From Rhytidiadelphus loreus (lineage: Eukaryota; Streptophyta; Bryopsida; Hypnales; Hylocomiaceae): a stretch of 64,000 nt of DNA. The stretch spans positions 52,079,025-52,143,024 of the forward strand of contig OX344763.1 of the NCBI GenBank assembly GCA_947034895.1. The letters run 5' to 3'. Positions within the stretch are counted from its first letter, which is position 1; each line of letters opens with the position of its first letter. Both the position numbers and the translations under genes were made by a program. Shown piece by piece: positions 11,911 through 22,788 of the stretch. The notes under the pieces were generated by a model that saw only the letters and a list, made by a program, of their open reading frames with translations, searched no databases and was not told the DNA's origin.

Positions 11911-12740
11911 TTTTTGATGGAAAAATTTGTGTTGGAATTTGTATTTGATCAAATAATCTGTGACGAACCCATGACCGTGGACTTTGGAACAACTGAAATT
12001 CTATGACCGTGGATTTAGAAAGCATTTGAGGTCCGCCAAATTTAGGATCATTTGTGCACATTTAGAGGCACTTCCATTTTTGTTTGAGAACATGTCTAAT
12101 ATAAACTGGCTTTTAGCGTGTTCAGGGATTTAGCTAGTGTTGTAGGAATAGGAAGGTAAAGAAATGACCCCAAGATGTACGCACTCCTTTCCGTACTACT
12201 ATTGATAATTTACCATTGGAGTTCTTTTTTAATTCTTTTATATTTTTATTTTTATCGTTCCACTACTTAGTACTTTGCAAAACCATGAAAACAGCTGGGA
12301 AATAACTATGACAATTAATTGTGACAATTAGTTCCCAGTTGCACCTTCACGGTGCTTGATGAAGCACATGATGAAAGTTATATGGGAGCTCATGCTTTCA
12401 CACCCAATCCTTATGGGATATTTGAACAACCATCTTCCTACATCCATCCCATGCATTGTATATTGCATTAACTGTACCTCGTTTTCTCCAATTTTTTTCC
12501 AATACTAAATACTTATCGGTGAAGTTTAAGGTTTAAGGTGTAAGGGTTCATTCTCCACATTTGTCCACTAATTAGTCTGTATCATGGGAGATATTTTTTC
12601 ATTACATTTTTTTTATGTAAGAGAAATATCAAACATCAAACACATTGCACCGAACTTGTAGCCATAAAACACACAAATCAAATCAACATAAAAAGAGTAT
12701 ACACATAGTTCAACTCATAAGATGTGTCAATCTCATGAGT
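11911..12740. other. Spacer, nothing recognised
   Basis: Mixed AT-rich sequence between the minisatellite and the 3' end of the methyltransferase-like gene. Its right part may hold that gene's 3' untranslated region and polyadenylation signals on the minus strand, but none stands out. Confidence 0.4.
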
Positions 12741-15700
12741 CTACGTCGCTGTGGACTCTATCATAGAAACCTCACCCGAAGATGAATCTGGAGTCTCTTC
12801 TCCCTCAGAAGCTGAAACATCTAAAAAATGAACCACATTTGCAGCATATTTGGGTAAGCGAGGTTTTGGTTCTCTACAACCATTTCGTTCATACTGTAAT
12901 GCCATCTTCTCGGCATACACTGGAAGATCGTAAGACTTTTCTGGACTCAAAATAAGTCTTCGTATCTTCTTCATACGATGTCCGTCCGTCACTCGTTCGT
13001 TCCTTCAAATACAAAGATCTCAATGTTAAATCCTTGGAATTCTTGAAATGCAAGACATATTGAATACAAAAACACACAAGTCAGTATTGAATACAAAACT
13101 TACTTACTAGGTCTAATGTTGCGTGTAAACACCATTGGCTCCACGTGCACAAAATCTAAGTCAAGAGCGGCGAAAACTTCTTCTGGAGCTCGTGTCACCC
13201 CTTCCATTGGAGTGGCTTTTTTCATCGGCAAGAGAATCCCATTGAAGATATTTTCATCCTTCTCCAAAGCCACGATATGCCGCCCTGTGCCACGACATGC
13301 AGTAATCGATGCTCCTGCAACAGAATCATGTGAAGATTAAAACTTCAATATGTGAAGGCAATATGCGAGGTACATGGTAAGGTTGTTCACAAATAAACAT
13401 TTAACATCAAAACTATCATTTGAAAGCATGAACTAACCTGTAGCTGCGGTGCAATCGAGAACTACATCCTCTTCGTCAGTGCACCCTTCGATGAAGAATT
13501 GTAGAAACCTTGCATCCTTCTCTCGTGGTCCGCGCCAAGGCATTTTGGATTCCTTCTCGACCAACATTGTCTCCTCTGTGATATAATTGATGACCATGTC
13601 TTTCTTCTGAAGATTCCACTTTGCTTTCGTCATGGCCCTAGTCTGCCTAAACTTGAAATCTGATGGCCCTTTCTCACCTAGGTCCTTCACGAGAAGGGTA
13701 ACTCCGAACTTCACAGTTTGCAAAAACAAAAACAAAATGTTAAGTACAAAAATGAATGTTTCCAAAACAATTGACATTCACATTGCAAAGTTAAACAAAC
13801 TTACCGTTTGTCCAGGGTTAATACCCGATGCTACGTCCAACTGGTTGAATGCCAACCACTCCTTCTTCATCACCAATTTCTTGAATACATTCCTTAATCC
13901 TGCAAACATACGACGCGACTGAAGGCTGTACGAGTGAAATACAAGAATACAGCCATTGTCTTGTAAGTTTTCCTCAGCAAAGTGAAATGCATTTTGCATT
14001 CCCGCACAGGTTGGGTCCGAGTTCCATGACGGAACGCGCTTTTCAGAGATGAGTGGCATGGGGAGGTTCTCCTGGCAGTCAAAAATAATGAGATCCACCA
14101 AAGGCTCCCGGCTGACCCTACCGTTGAACGAGCGAACTTTTCCTGCATTCATCTACAATCAAGTGATTGTTCATGTTATTAAAAAACTCACACTATAACA
14201 ACTTGCTTCCAAATAAAAATTGAAGTTATAAATTGAACTTGAAGTTTAGGCATACCTTTTGAATGAAGTCCATCACTTCAATATAGGAATTTGGTGCTGA
14301 ACTCCCCAAATTGTCCATGATGTCAACAATTGACACGTTCAAAATCAACTCCTTCGATTTCACATCATCATCGTCTAGTACCACGACATGCGTACCTTGC
14401 GTGACCATCTCCTCCGTCCACTCTGCAAGAACAACCTTCCTTTTGATCCCGCTCTGAGTTCCTTCCACCAGTTGCGAGCTCTGATCGACCGCCGATGATG
14501 CTGGAATGCCGGTATCGTCATCTTCGTTTTTCTTCCCTTTGGCCTTTGCTTTCTCCTCCTTCTCTAGTTGCTTCTCCTTCTCCTTCTCCTCCAGCTTCGC
14601 CAAGCGCTTCGTCTCCTTCTTTTGCTTGTTCTCCAAAGCGATTTGGAGTCGTGTCGCTTTCTTTTTGTCAGCTAGGTCCCTCTTGGCAATTGCCTTCTTT
14701 CTTTGATCTTCGGTGAGGCCTGCAAACTCATCCACATCTAGATCTACTGCTCCGATGCCCTCCAAGGAATTTCGGAGTTCTACCTCCGACGGATGTGTGT
14801 ATGAAATTGGGCAGTCAATGTACCATCCACCGCCATTGAGATGAGCGGTGGTGAACGTTCGAAGTTGATTCGGCGTGTACATGCAACTAGCAGAAGTGCG
14901 ATCTAGAAAGACCAAAAGGAATGGAGGAAGGTCAGCCCTCTGAATTGCACCTTTTCCTTCAAGCTCGAACTTGAAATATCTACACCGTCGGTTACCAAAA
15001 ACATTAAAGAAGAACTAAGAAAATCAAGTAAGTCAAAACAAAATGTCAAACCCATGTACTTCAATCACAAATCAAGAATTTTAACCGATCACGAAATTTG
15101 AGGTTAGAAACATTCATTCTATAGCTTTTAGGGGACAAAATGGGGGTCCTTGTAGAACCTCTCAAACATGCCTCGGATCCGAGGGAAGCTTTGTAGAGTA
15201 TCCACGGACCACCTACACTGCTTCCTTCCTTTACTACTAACCAGTTTTCTTCTTTGAGATTGTCATTCGTAGCCATTCAAAAAGGACATGTTGAATTCAT
15301 TGTTTCATTTTTAAACCAGTATTAGCATTTTGTGTTTGCTATGCTACGCATAGCACATACTATATAGTATATATATTTGTAAAAAATTGTATATTTGAAA
15401 AGAAAAGAAAAGTGGTAATATCAATAAGTCTTCAAACGAAAATATTTTTTTGGATTTTATACTTATATTGTAAACCCTATATACATTGAAATGTACAATA
15501 TTGATTTTAATGAATGAAGTATATGCAACACGAAATCTTCAAACAAATCTTCATACATTGGAATGTAGAACAATCGAATGATTATTAGCAATAATGATAA
15601 AAGTTTTATTAAATTGAATTTTTTGATTTTAAGCTTATGAAATCAAAAGAGTTTAATTAAAGGCCAACCAAAATTTAAAACTACACTTCTACAATCTTAC

Positions 15701-17833
15701 TTTGTTTGACCATCATGACATCATTAAACGTTTATAATATTAATTTCTTACACAATTCATCTTATAGTGGGTGAACTCTGTAATATTGCAATACGGAAAA
15801 ATGAGATACACTAAAGGGTGTTGCAGTGTTTTCAAGTTGAACAATATCTTAGGGTATTAATGACGTACCGGAAAAGAACCCTCTTCACAGCCTGCTGTGA
15901 GCCTTCATACGTGTTGAAGTTGTCGCTTTTCTTGAAGTAATTTGCTCCTCTTAGATGTGCAAGGAACCCTTGATCCCATATTTTCCTCCTCCACCCTTCC
16001 AAGTATTCTGTTAATGTCTCTGGTTGTAGCGGAACGTTCATTTTGATGATGATGTTGTCCTGTTTGACAACTTCTTCAAAGTATTGCACAACTCCATCTT
16101 CGATCTGTGAAAAAGAAAGACATATTATCAATTTTGGCACAAGTAGTGCAATGCAAGAACTTGAAAATTTTATATGTAATTGAATACCAATTTTGATGGC
16201 TATCAAAATGAAAAAAAGGACAAAGATATGCACTTACCCCAGCGTACCAAACACAACGGTTCAAGAAAGGATCGAGCAATGTCTCCGATACTGGCCTAGG
16301 TGGAAAGCGTCTAGCATCACGAGATGGTGTAGAGGAGTTCCACCACTTGAGGAACTTGATCTTGTGATCTGCTGTGGTATTGCAAGTGGCCACCATTTGA
16401 AGCTTTTCCAGAGTCATCTCTAGGACCTCATTGGAGCTCCAATGCTTCTCAATCTTTACAAAAATAACAACGATGTCAATTAATTTTCAAGTCAGAACAA
16501 TATCAATGGCAATCATTCATGATGAAGGTAATAATTTCACCTCCTCTAGAAAGCCTGGCTTGTTAGCCGGATGGGCCACGGCAACCAACTTTGACATTTT
16601 GACATTGAGTTTGTTGGTCTTTTCATTTGCTCCACATCTCATTGCATGCGCAAGTTCCTCTGCAGTTTTGTCATCCTCCATTGTCGTCTCATTGTACCTC
16701 CGAACTGCTACATCAGCGGCATGGGCAATCTCTTGCTGCAAAAGTAGTATAGAAATTATATTTTTAAATATTGGTAAAACAAGTCCAAAACTAATGAAAT
16801 TTTTGAAATGGGAAATGCAATTGAATAGATCCTCACCCGGAAGACAAACGAAGTGAAAACTTGCAATGGCATAGAATACCAAGTCTTCTTAGTTTTATAT
16901 GCTCCACACAATCGGAGCTCCGAGGGCCTCAACATCTCCTTGAATCGCTCTATAGGGAGGCGGCCATATTTCTGAACCCTGTACAATGTGTGCACCAAAT
17001 TGGTCTTCACATGCGAGTCTTCATTGGACCTGGAGAATATAGAAACAATTTCAAGTTAATTTTTGACACGAACTTGGTAATATTTATAAATCCGTGAAAA
17101 CAAATTGAAAGTGATGGTTTTTATGAGTAGAACAATATACTTACTTGTTTATGTCATGCATGACATGCATGACAAGCTCCGTCTTGCCCTTTGTATCAAG
17201 TACAATTGAGTCAACCGCATAATGCCACTCCTTCTCTTTGGAGTGTCTCTTGTTGATGAAGTTCATCCACGAGATGAGTCGGTGATTACCATCACAAACG
17301 TAGAACTTGAGGTTCTTCAAAAACTTTAGGTCCGATACAGAGTCAACACTAGCATTGAAGGAGTCATTTACTTCCTTCCATAGCGGATTCCACTTCGCCA
17401 TCTCCTCTTCAGTGAATTGTGAGCTCTCTCCAGCCTCATCCGTAGTGGTGACATAGAAAACTGCTGCTCCGTCTCTATAACCTTTACTAAATTCGTGTTC
17501 TAAAAAATCAAAATCACATGAGAGTGTAGGCCTCACCATGGGCATAGGCACCATTCGGCAAAGCGGAATCTGGAGCCGGAAAAGGTGATCTGGCTTCATC
17601 CTCAGTGACGCAATAGTGTTCACCGAGTCCACCTTGTGATATTGCCGGAGATTGTCTTCTAGGAAGTCCTTGTCGTCTGCCTCCAACACATCATCGGCCT
17701 CGTCTTCTTCCATGATGTCTTCTTCCCCTTCCCCATCCCCTTCCCCTGCAATGGGCGGCTGATTTGACTCTTCAGTATTTGGAGTTTCTTGAATGGTCTC
17801 TTCAAGCCAAAGATTTGTAGGAGTCCCACCCAT
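12741..17833 (-). CDS. ParB-like / DNA methyltransferase-like fusion protein (10 exons)
   Basis: Ten exons (high to low): 17833-17145, 17029-16837, 16735-16541, 16453-16238, 16104-15869, 14979-14256, 14152-13805, 13708-13438, 13314-13104, 13002-12741. All introns are GT..AG, phases match, the total is 3,345 nt (1,114 residues) and there is no internal stop. Residues 1-60 are acidic. At about 181 is FYVCDGNHRLISW, the ParB/DGQHR-type motif. Around 560-690 is a Lys/Glu coiled coil. At about 770 is LVDLIIFDCQENLP, placed like methyltransferase motif IV but without DPPY. At about 945-975 is DVVLDCTAATGAS followed by GRHIVALEKDE, like motif I (VLDPFxGSGTT..GR..IGIE). Motif IV before motif I is the beta-class order of N6A/N4C DNA methyltransferases. 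Catalysis is doubtful; DNA or nucleotide binding is inferred. The ATG directly follows a CAG acceptor, so an upstream 5' exon is possible. Confidence 0.72.
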
Positions 17834-18047
17834 CTGCAAGTTGAAATTGTAAAATTAACCAATGTGCACTGACTTGCATCCTTAGATCCAAACTAATACA
17901 TAAATAAAAATATAACGGTGAACCATATATGAATGAACAAAAAAAGAGTCAAACACTCAAAGACAAAGGTTCAAGTACAAAATAGATATCTTCAATACAA
18001 AATGCTCTCAAGCAATATGTCCCCAAAACAACACTTGTATAATGAAA
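17834..18047. other. Spacer between the two minus-strand genes
   Basis: About 215 bp separate the stop of the upstream acidic gene from the ATG of the ParB-like gene. A TTGCAG acceptor abuts that ATG, so this may be a 5' untranslated intron rather than a promoter. Confidence 0.4.
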
Positions 18048-21000
18048 TTAGTCAATATCTACATCTTCCTCTGAGTCTGAGCTCAAGTGAATGAAGATGG
18101 GTTCTCCTAATCCTTGAGGTGCGCTACGTGCACAATCACAAGTCTCCTCCATCAATGGACCGTCAATGGTAAAGGACATTTGAGTGTCTGAGGTATACTC
18201 CGTGTTTGAACTCTCGGGAGACAAGAACATGACCGGATGGTCTCTAGCTCCACTAAGGGTTAATTGAAGATGTCTACGCTTTAATGTTGGTGTAAAGGAA
18301 CGTTCACAATTTGTTGCTTGTGTATCACTGACCCGACTCTGCACAGAGCTCTCAAATGCATCAACGGCACGATCAGCAGCATCCATCACATCATCAAAAC
18401 TTACAAGTACATCTTCGTCAACTTCTTCCTCTTGAGCACCCTTCTCTTCTTCAAAATCTTTAGACACCTCCATGTTTGCATCCAGTGGTGTTAGAGGCTG
18501 AGATGGGCCTGCCTCAAGAGTGACTAGGACGGGAGGAGGCCTAGGCGTTGGTGAAGATGCATCTTGACCTCGTCTTGCCCTCTGTATAAATGAAACATTG
18601 ACAAAGTATAAAATCATTGAGTACGTATATACATTTTGATATTCCTTTAGCTAATGCAAATCCTAAGAGCATTGGCAGCTCCTCCAAGGACCCCTGAAAT
18701 TTGCAAAAGAAAAATGACTCCACATTCTGAACTCCAATAAAGTAGATGCCCGGAATTGAAAACGGAATAAGGCACCCTTGGGCCATCCCTGGACTGCCAA
18801 ATTGAACGTTACTCACTCACAGTCTGATCTGAGGCTATACGTGCAGGCTCCAGTCACGACCTCGGGACCATGAGGTCCTCCTCTGGGCAGCCAATGTAAC
18901 CTTGAATCCGAGACTAAATCAGAAACTCAAGGGCCCCTAGAACTTAAAAAAAAGAAGGGAAATTACGCCCAAACTACAGTGATCGGAATGGGCCACCAAA
19001 ACTTTAAAAAAAAAGGAAATCACTTCCAACCTTTTGTCGTGTGAATGGGAAGCCAGCTTCACAGCGGGTGGATTGGTTCTCCCGTAAGCCTCCCAAGCAT
19101 ACACAGAAGGCACCCTTGGAGCATCACGTGGCTGCCACCCCGCAAGAGGGGTCGGCTCATTTGAACTAGCTCGAATCAGGGGAGGTCCCCCACCGAGTTG
19201 CGAGTGCACCCTCGGATCTGAGAGGGGATCACCAGCTAGTTCAGGACCCCAAAAATTTTAAAAAAAAAAGGAAATCACTTCCAACCTTTTGTCTTGTGAA
19301 TGGGAGGCCAGCTTCACAGCGGGTGGACTGGTTCTCCCGTAAGCCTCCCGAGCGTACACAGAAGGCACCCTTGGAGCATCACGTGGCTGCCACCCTGCAA
19401 GAGGGGTTGGCTGATTTCAACTAGCTCGAATCAAGGGAGGTCCCCCACCGAGTTGTGAGTGCACCCTCAGATCCGAGAGGAGATCACCAGCTAGTTCGGG
19501 GACCCCAAAAATTTAAAAAAAAAAAGGAAATCACTTCCAACCTTTTGTCTTGTGAATGGGAGGCCAGCTTCACAGCGGGTGGACTAAAAATCTAGACGAT
19601 GAGGTTGTTGAGGATGTAGAGAATACCTGTGGGATCGGAAGAGCGCCTGTTGGCGGCGCAGTGGGATCTTGGGAGCCTCCCCGAACGTGCCTTCTCGTAT
19701 TCCGGGTCATCGTTCTCTGCGTAGAGGGAAGATCAATGTGTAAGTGAGTGGTGCCATGTGTGAATCTCGCGGTGTGCGTGGTAGCAGATTCGAAAATGTA
19801 CTGGAAGTAGTGGTCGTAGTGGACACCAAAATTTCAGGTGCGAGGCAACACGATATCCAAGCTGGGATCTTTCCGTTTCGCTCCTAGGTACCACTGAATT
19901 CGTCCTACGTTGAGTGATATTCTAAAACTCGGCGGGTAGTCTTTTCCGATTAGTGGGATGATCCTGGACACGTGCCGCGGGGGTTGAGTGGCCTGCATGA
20001 CCGAATCTAGAGGAGCAGCTATGGAAGGTTCCTTGATGCTCTGAAGGCGCCATGAAAGAGAAGGCACTTGGAGCACTAGTTATGTAGCTTTCTAATTTGG
20101 TACTGAAGAAATCTGACGTGGGAGTGGCGCATTCAATTCAGGCAGCAAAGCATGCAGTTTGAGGCAAGAACATATTAAGCTCAAGGCAGAAAAGCATTCA
20201 CTAATGAGGCATCAGCTTCTTTTTTTCAGACGCGAATGCCTCCGTTCGGCTAGGCCCATTCGTGCTGGTGACATTCATGCTGTAGTTCGCACAGTTGATC
20301 CCCACCCGGTCGAGAACATGTTGACAGAATGATTACATATGGTGATTTAAATTAAAAAATTCTTTTTCACAGTGCATGATCTGCATGCCCCAGAACTCTT
20401 GCGGGCTAGCCTTGTGTGCAGGTTGAATAAGTTTTATTTTCCTCATATGATCTACAAGCCCATGAACTCATGCGAGCTAGCCATGTCTATAGGTTTAGTT
20501 ATTTACATTTTCTTCACGTGTAGTTGATTCTGATATTATTGCCCTTTGCATAGGTGACATGGGCAAATCTAATCCAATGGTGAGTGCCGTATTCAGGAAT
20601 TGGCCATTTTATATCTTGAACTCATTCTTGAGGAGATTAAACTTCGTGAAATGTTTTAGGCTTAATCATCCTTCAAAGTCAAGTGGATTTGGCAGGTTCA
20701 CCAAATTGTTTCATATTTTCTGATGCTTCTTGACATTAGTTATGAATCTTAAAAGTTCAAGTGAAATGGGAACTAAAATTTCCCACCGCTTGAAACATAC
20801 AGAAGAAAGATTTTGAATTCCAAGAAAGTTGAATTCTGGAGACCACAAAATTAGCTTGGTTTTTCATTTATTCTGAAGGAATTTTACTAGAAACAAAAAT
20901 AAGGTCTAACTAAGTATTCTATAGGTTACAAGGTTTCCAGTTTCAGTCCTCTTTCAACCTACACAATGTTTTATTGAAAGTTGTCAATGACAAAGAGTAA

Positions 21001-21715
21001 GCTTATTACATTTGAAGAAGCCATGTACTCAACTGCCACGGTATGCCCTATGTTTAAGCATGGAATGGCTTGTTTTATTCTTCTATGTCAATAATGCACC
21101 ATAAATTTAAACTATTTGAAAACACCGATCAATGCTCTATGGACCTCTATATATTTGATGCTCAAGATCTATAGACATTTAGTCTAGATGATTTGAAGTC
21201 CAGACTAAACTAGTAAAAGAGTTCCTCAAACATCTCTCTGACTCTATTCACAAGTGAATGCAATCCTTATAACCAGACTCCTCAAAGAAAAGAAGAAATG
21301 AAATGACTCCATCAACTTTGCTGTGGAAATCAGTGTCTGCAAGGCCCTTCCATGAATATCAAACCATAGGGTTTAGGGATATTTGAAAAGCAACCACAAA
21401 TTATCTTACATTTGAGACGTCCGCTGCCCTTTTGTCGCGCTGTAAACTTCTATTTTCCGGTGACGCCTCCTGAGTTGCCCCAACACCATCAGCTAGAGCC
21501 TCCTCCTCTCCACCAGTACTACCAATTCCATAGCGCAAAACTCTCCGGAGATCTGCAGATGAAGGCTCGGTAATCTTGGGCGGCACTCTCCCTCCTCTTG
21601 TCATCCTGGATCGTTTCAACGCCTTGGCAGACGAAAAATACAATGATCCACGTTTCTTTCCTCTCCTACCTTGCTTCAAACTAATCAAATCAACAACAAC
21701 ACTGTCTACAAGCAT
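18048..21715 (-). CDS. Basic/acidic nuclear-type protein of unknown function, two exons
   Basis: Exon 1 is 21715-21410 (ATG start; donor AAT then GTAAGA) and exon 2 is 18587-18048 (acceptor ATACAG). The phase is 0 and the joined frame is open to TAA after DVDID. Length is about 281 residues. The N-terminal part is basic (KQGRRGKKRG, KALKRSRMTRGGR), as in nuclear localisation signals. The middle is Pro-rich (PTPRPPPV) and the C-terminal half is acidic and Ser-rich (EEEKGAQEEEVDED, HLSSDSEEDVDID). No enzyme motif is seen. It lies directly upstream of the ParB-like/methyltransferase-like gene on the same strand and, like it, has no broken frames. The two could be one unit, but exon 2 ends in a plain stop with no obvious donor before it. 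Confidence 0.5.
18960..19584. repeat. 255-bp tandem repeat inside the intron
   Basis: GAAATCACTTCCAACC begins copies at about 19016, 19271 and 19527, a period of 255-256 bp. The third is cut at 19584. Each full copy contains a CCTCNGATCYGAGAGG near-palindrome and a poly-A tract. A more diverged partial copy precedes it (18880-19000). It lies in the long intron of the two-exon minus-strand gene. Confidence 0.8.
19585..21409 (-). other. Remainder of the long intron
   Basis: No motif-bearing ORF was recognised on either strand; short frames near 19556-20076 lack support. This 2.8-kb intron is far longer than the 50-900-bp introns of the neighbouring gene. Confidence 0.4.
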
Positions 21716-22788
21716 GAAGGGAGAAGAGAATGTCTGAACCTTGACACTCTCAACTACAAGATGTAAAAGGAAACGAAACTACAAGAATGAGGACAATGGA
21801 CACAAATGGCCCTTTGTATGTTTGGCCAAGTACGTCAAGGAAGAGCCGTCACATTTATTCCGCAAGTGATGAGATGCGAGAAAATAATTTTTCATAGTAC
21901 CTACTTCTGTCAGGTTCATAGAGGCGCTGTCAAAATAATATCCACAAACGAGGCCTTGACATTGGGGGCTATGTCAGTTTTAAGGAATTTACCCTCGGTA
22001 CTTAGATCAAGAAATAAAAATTCGTCTATTCCGATGTAGGTACAAGTTCCAAGATTCACATATACCAATGCATATTCAAAATGCCGTGTGTTGAAATGAC
22101 GTAAATGATGTACCTAAATTGAATGTTGCAGTCCTTAATTCATTTGGTTCTATTTAATTCACTATGGTTTCAAGACATAGGAATCATAGATTAAAAAAGT
22201 GGGTTCAGGTTAATGATACTTGTTTGATGATCTATGAAATACAATAATAGTAATTGGAAAAACTTTAAAATTTCAATCTCCTTGCATAGTACCATAAATG
22301 AATTTTAAAAATTAATTAGAACCAAATTTGACGTCATATGCAAAAGTATGGAAGGAACTTGTATGGATGTGTTCCTACCTACTTAGGTCAAGAGTAGTTT
22401 TCATTTTCCCCATTAAAAAGCATTCACATTAATTGAAAAAAATGTATATAGATATCCCTAATCCGCCGTAAACATTTATTAAGCATTCACCTCTAAATCA
22501 TTGCTGTTGAGAAAGAGTTGATTATGTTCTATTGTCACGTAGTAAATTCAATTCAATTTTCAAAAATATATTATTGTTTCCATAATAATATCAGTGCCAT
22601 TGCAATAAAGATCTACACAACCAAAATATGACGCATAGTATTGATTGAACAATGAATACATAAGAGTAGCCAAATAGAAGGCCACGAGGAACTGCAATCA
22701 TACAAGACCCAAAGTTTGGTTGTTTACCTCGTCTCTTGTGTTGGATTCAATTGTCAATGTTGTTGAAGGGTCTCTGTAGGGTTTAGCA
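21716..22788. other. Spacer between divergent genes
   Basis: AT-rich, with no supported gene. It separates the minus-strand gene start (21715) from the plus-strand MULE start (22789) and presumably holds both 5' flanks. Confidence 0.4.

Noticed and set aside
12771..12790. A further copy of the 21-bp palindrome (CCTCACCCGAAGATGA)
   Set aside because: Only the right arm fits; the left arm is too different, and it lies far from the cluster.
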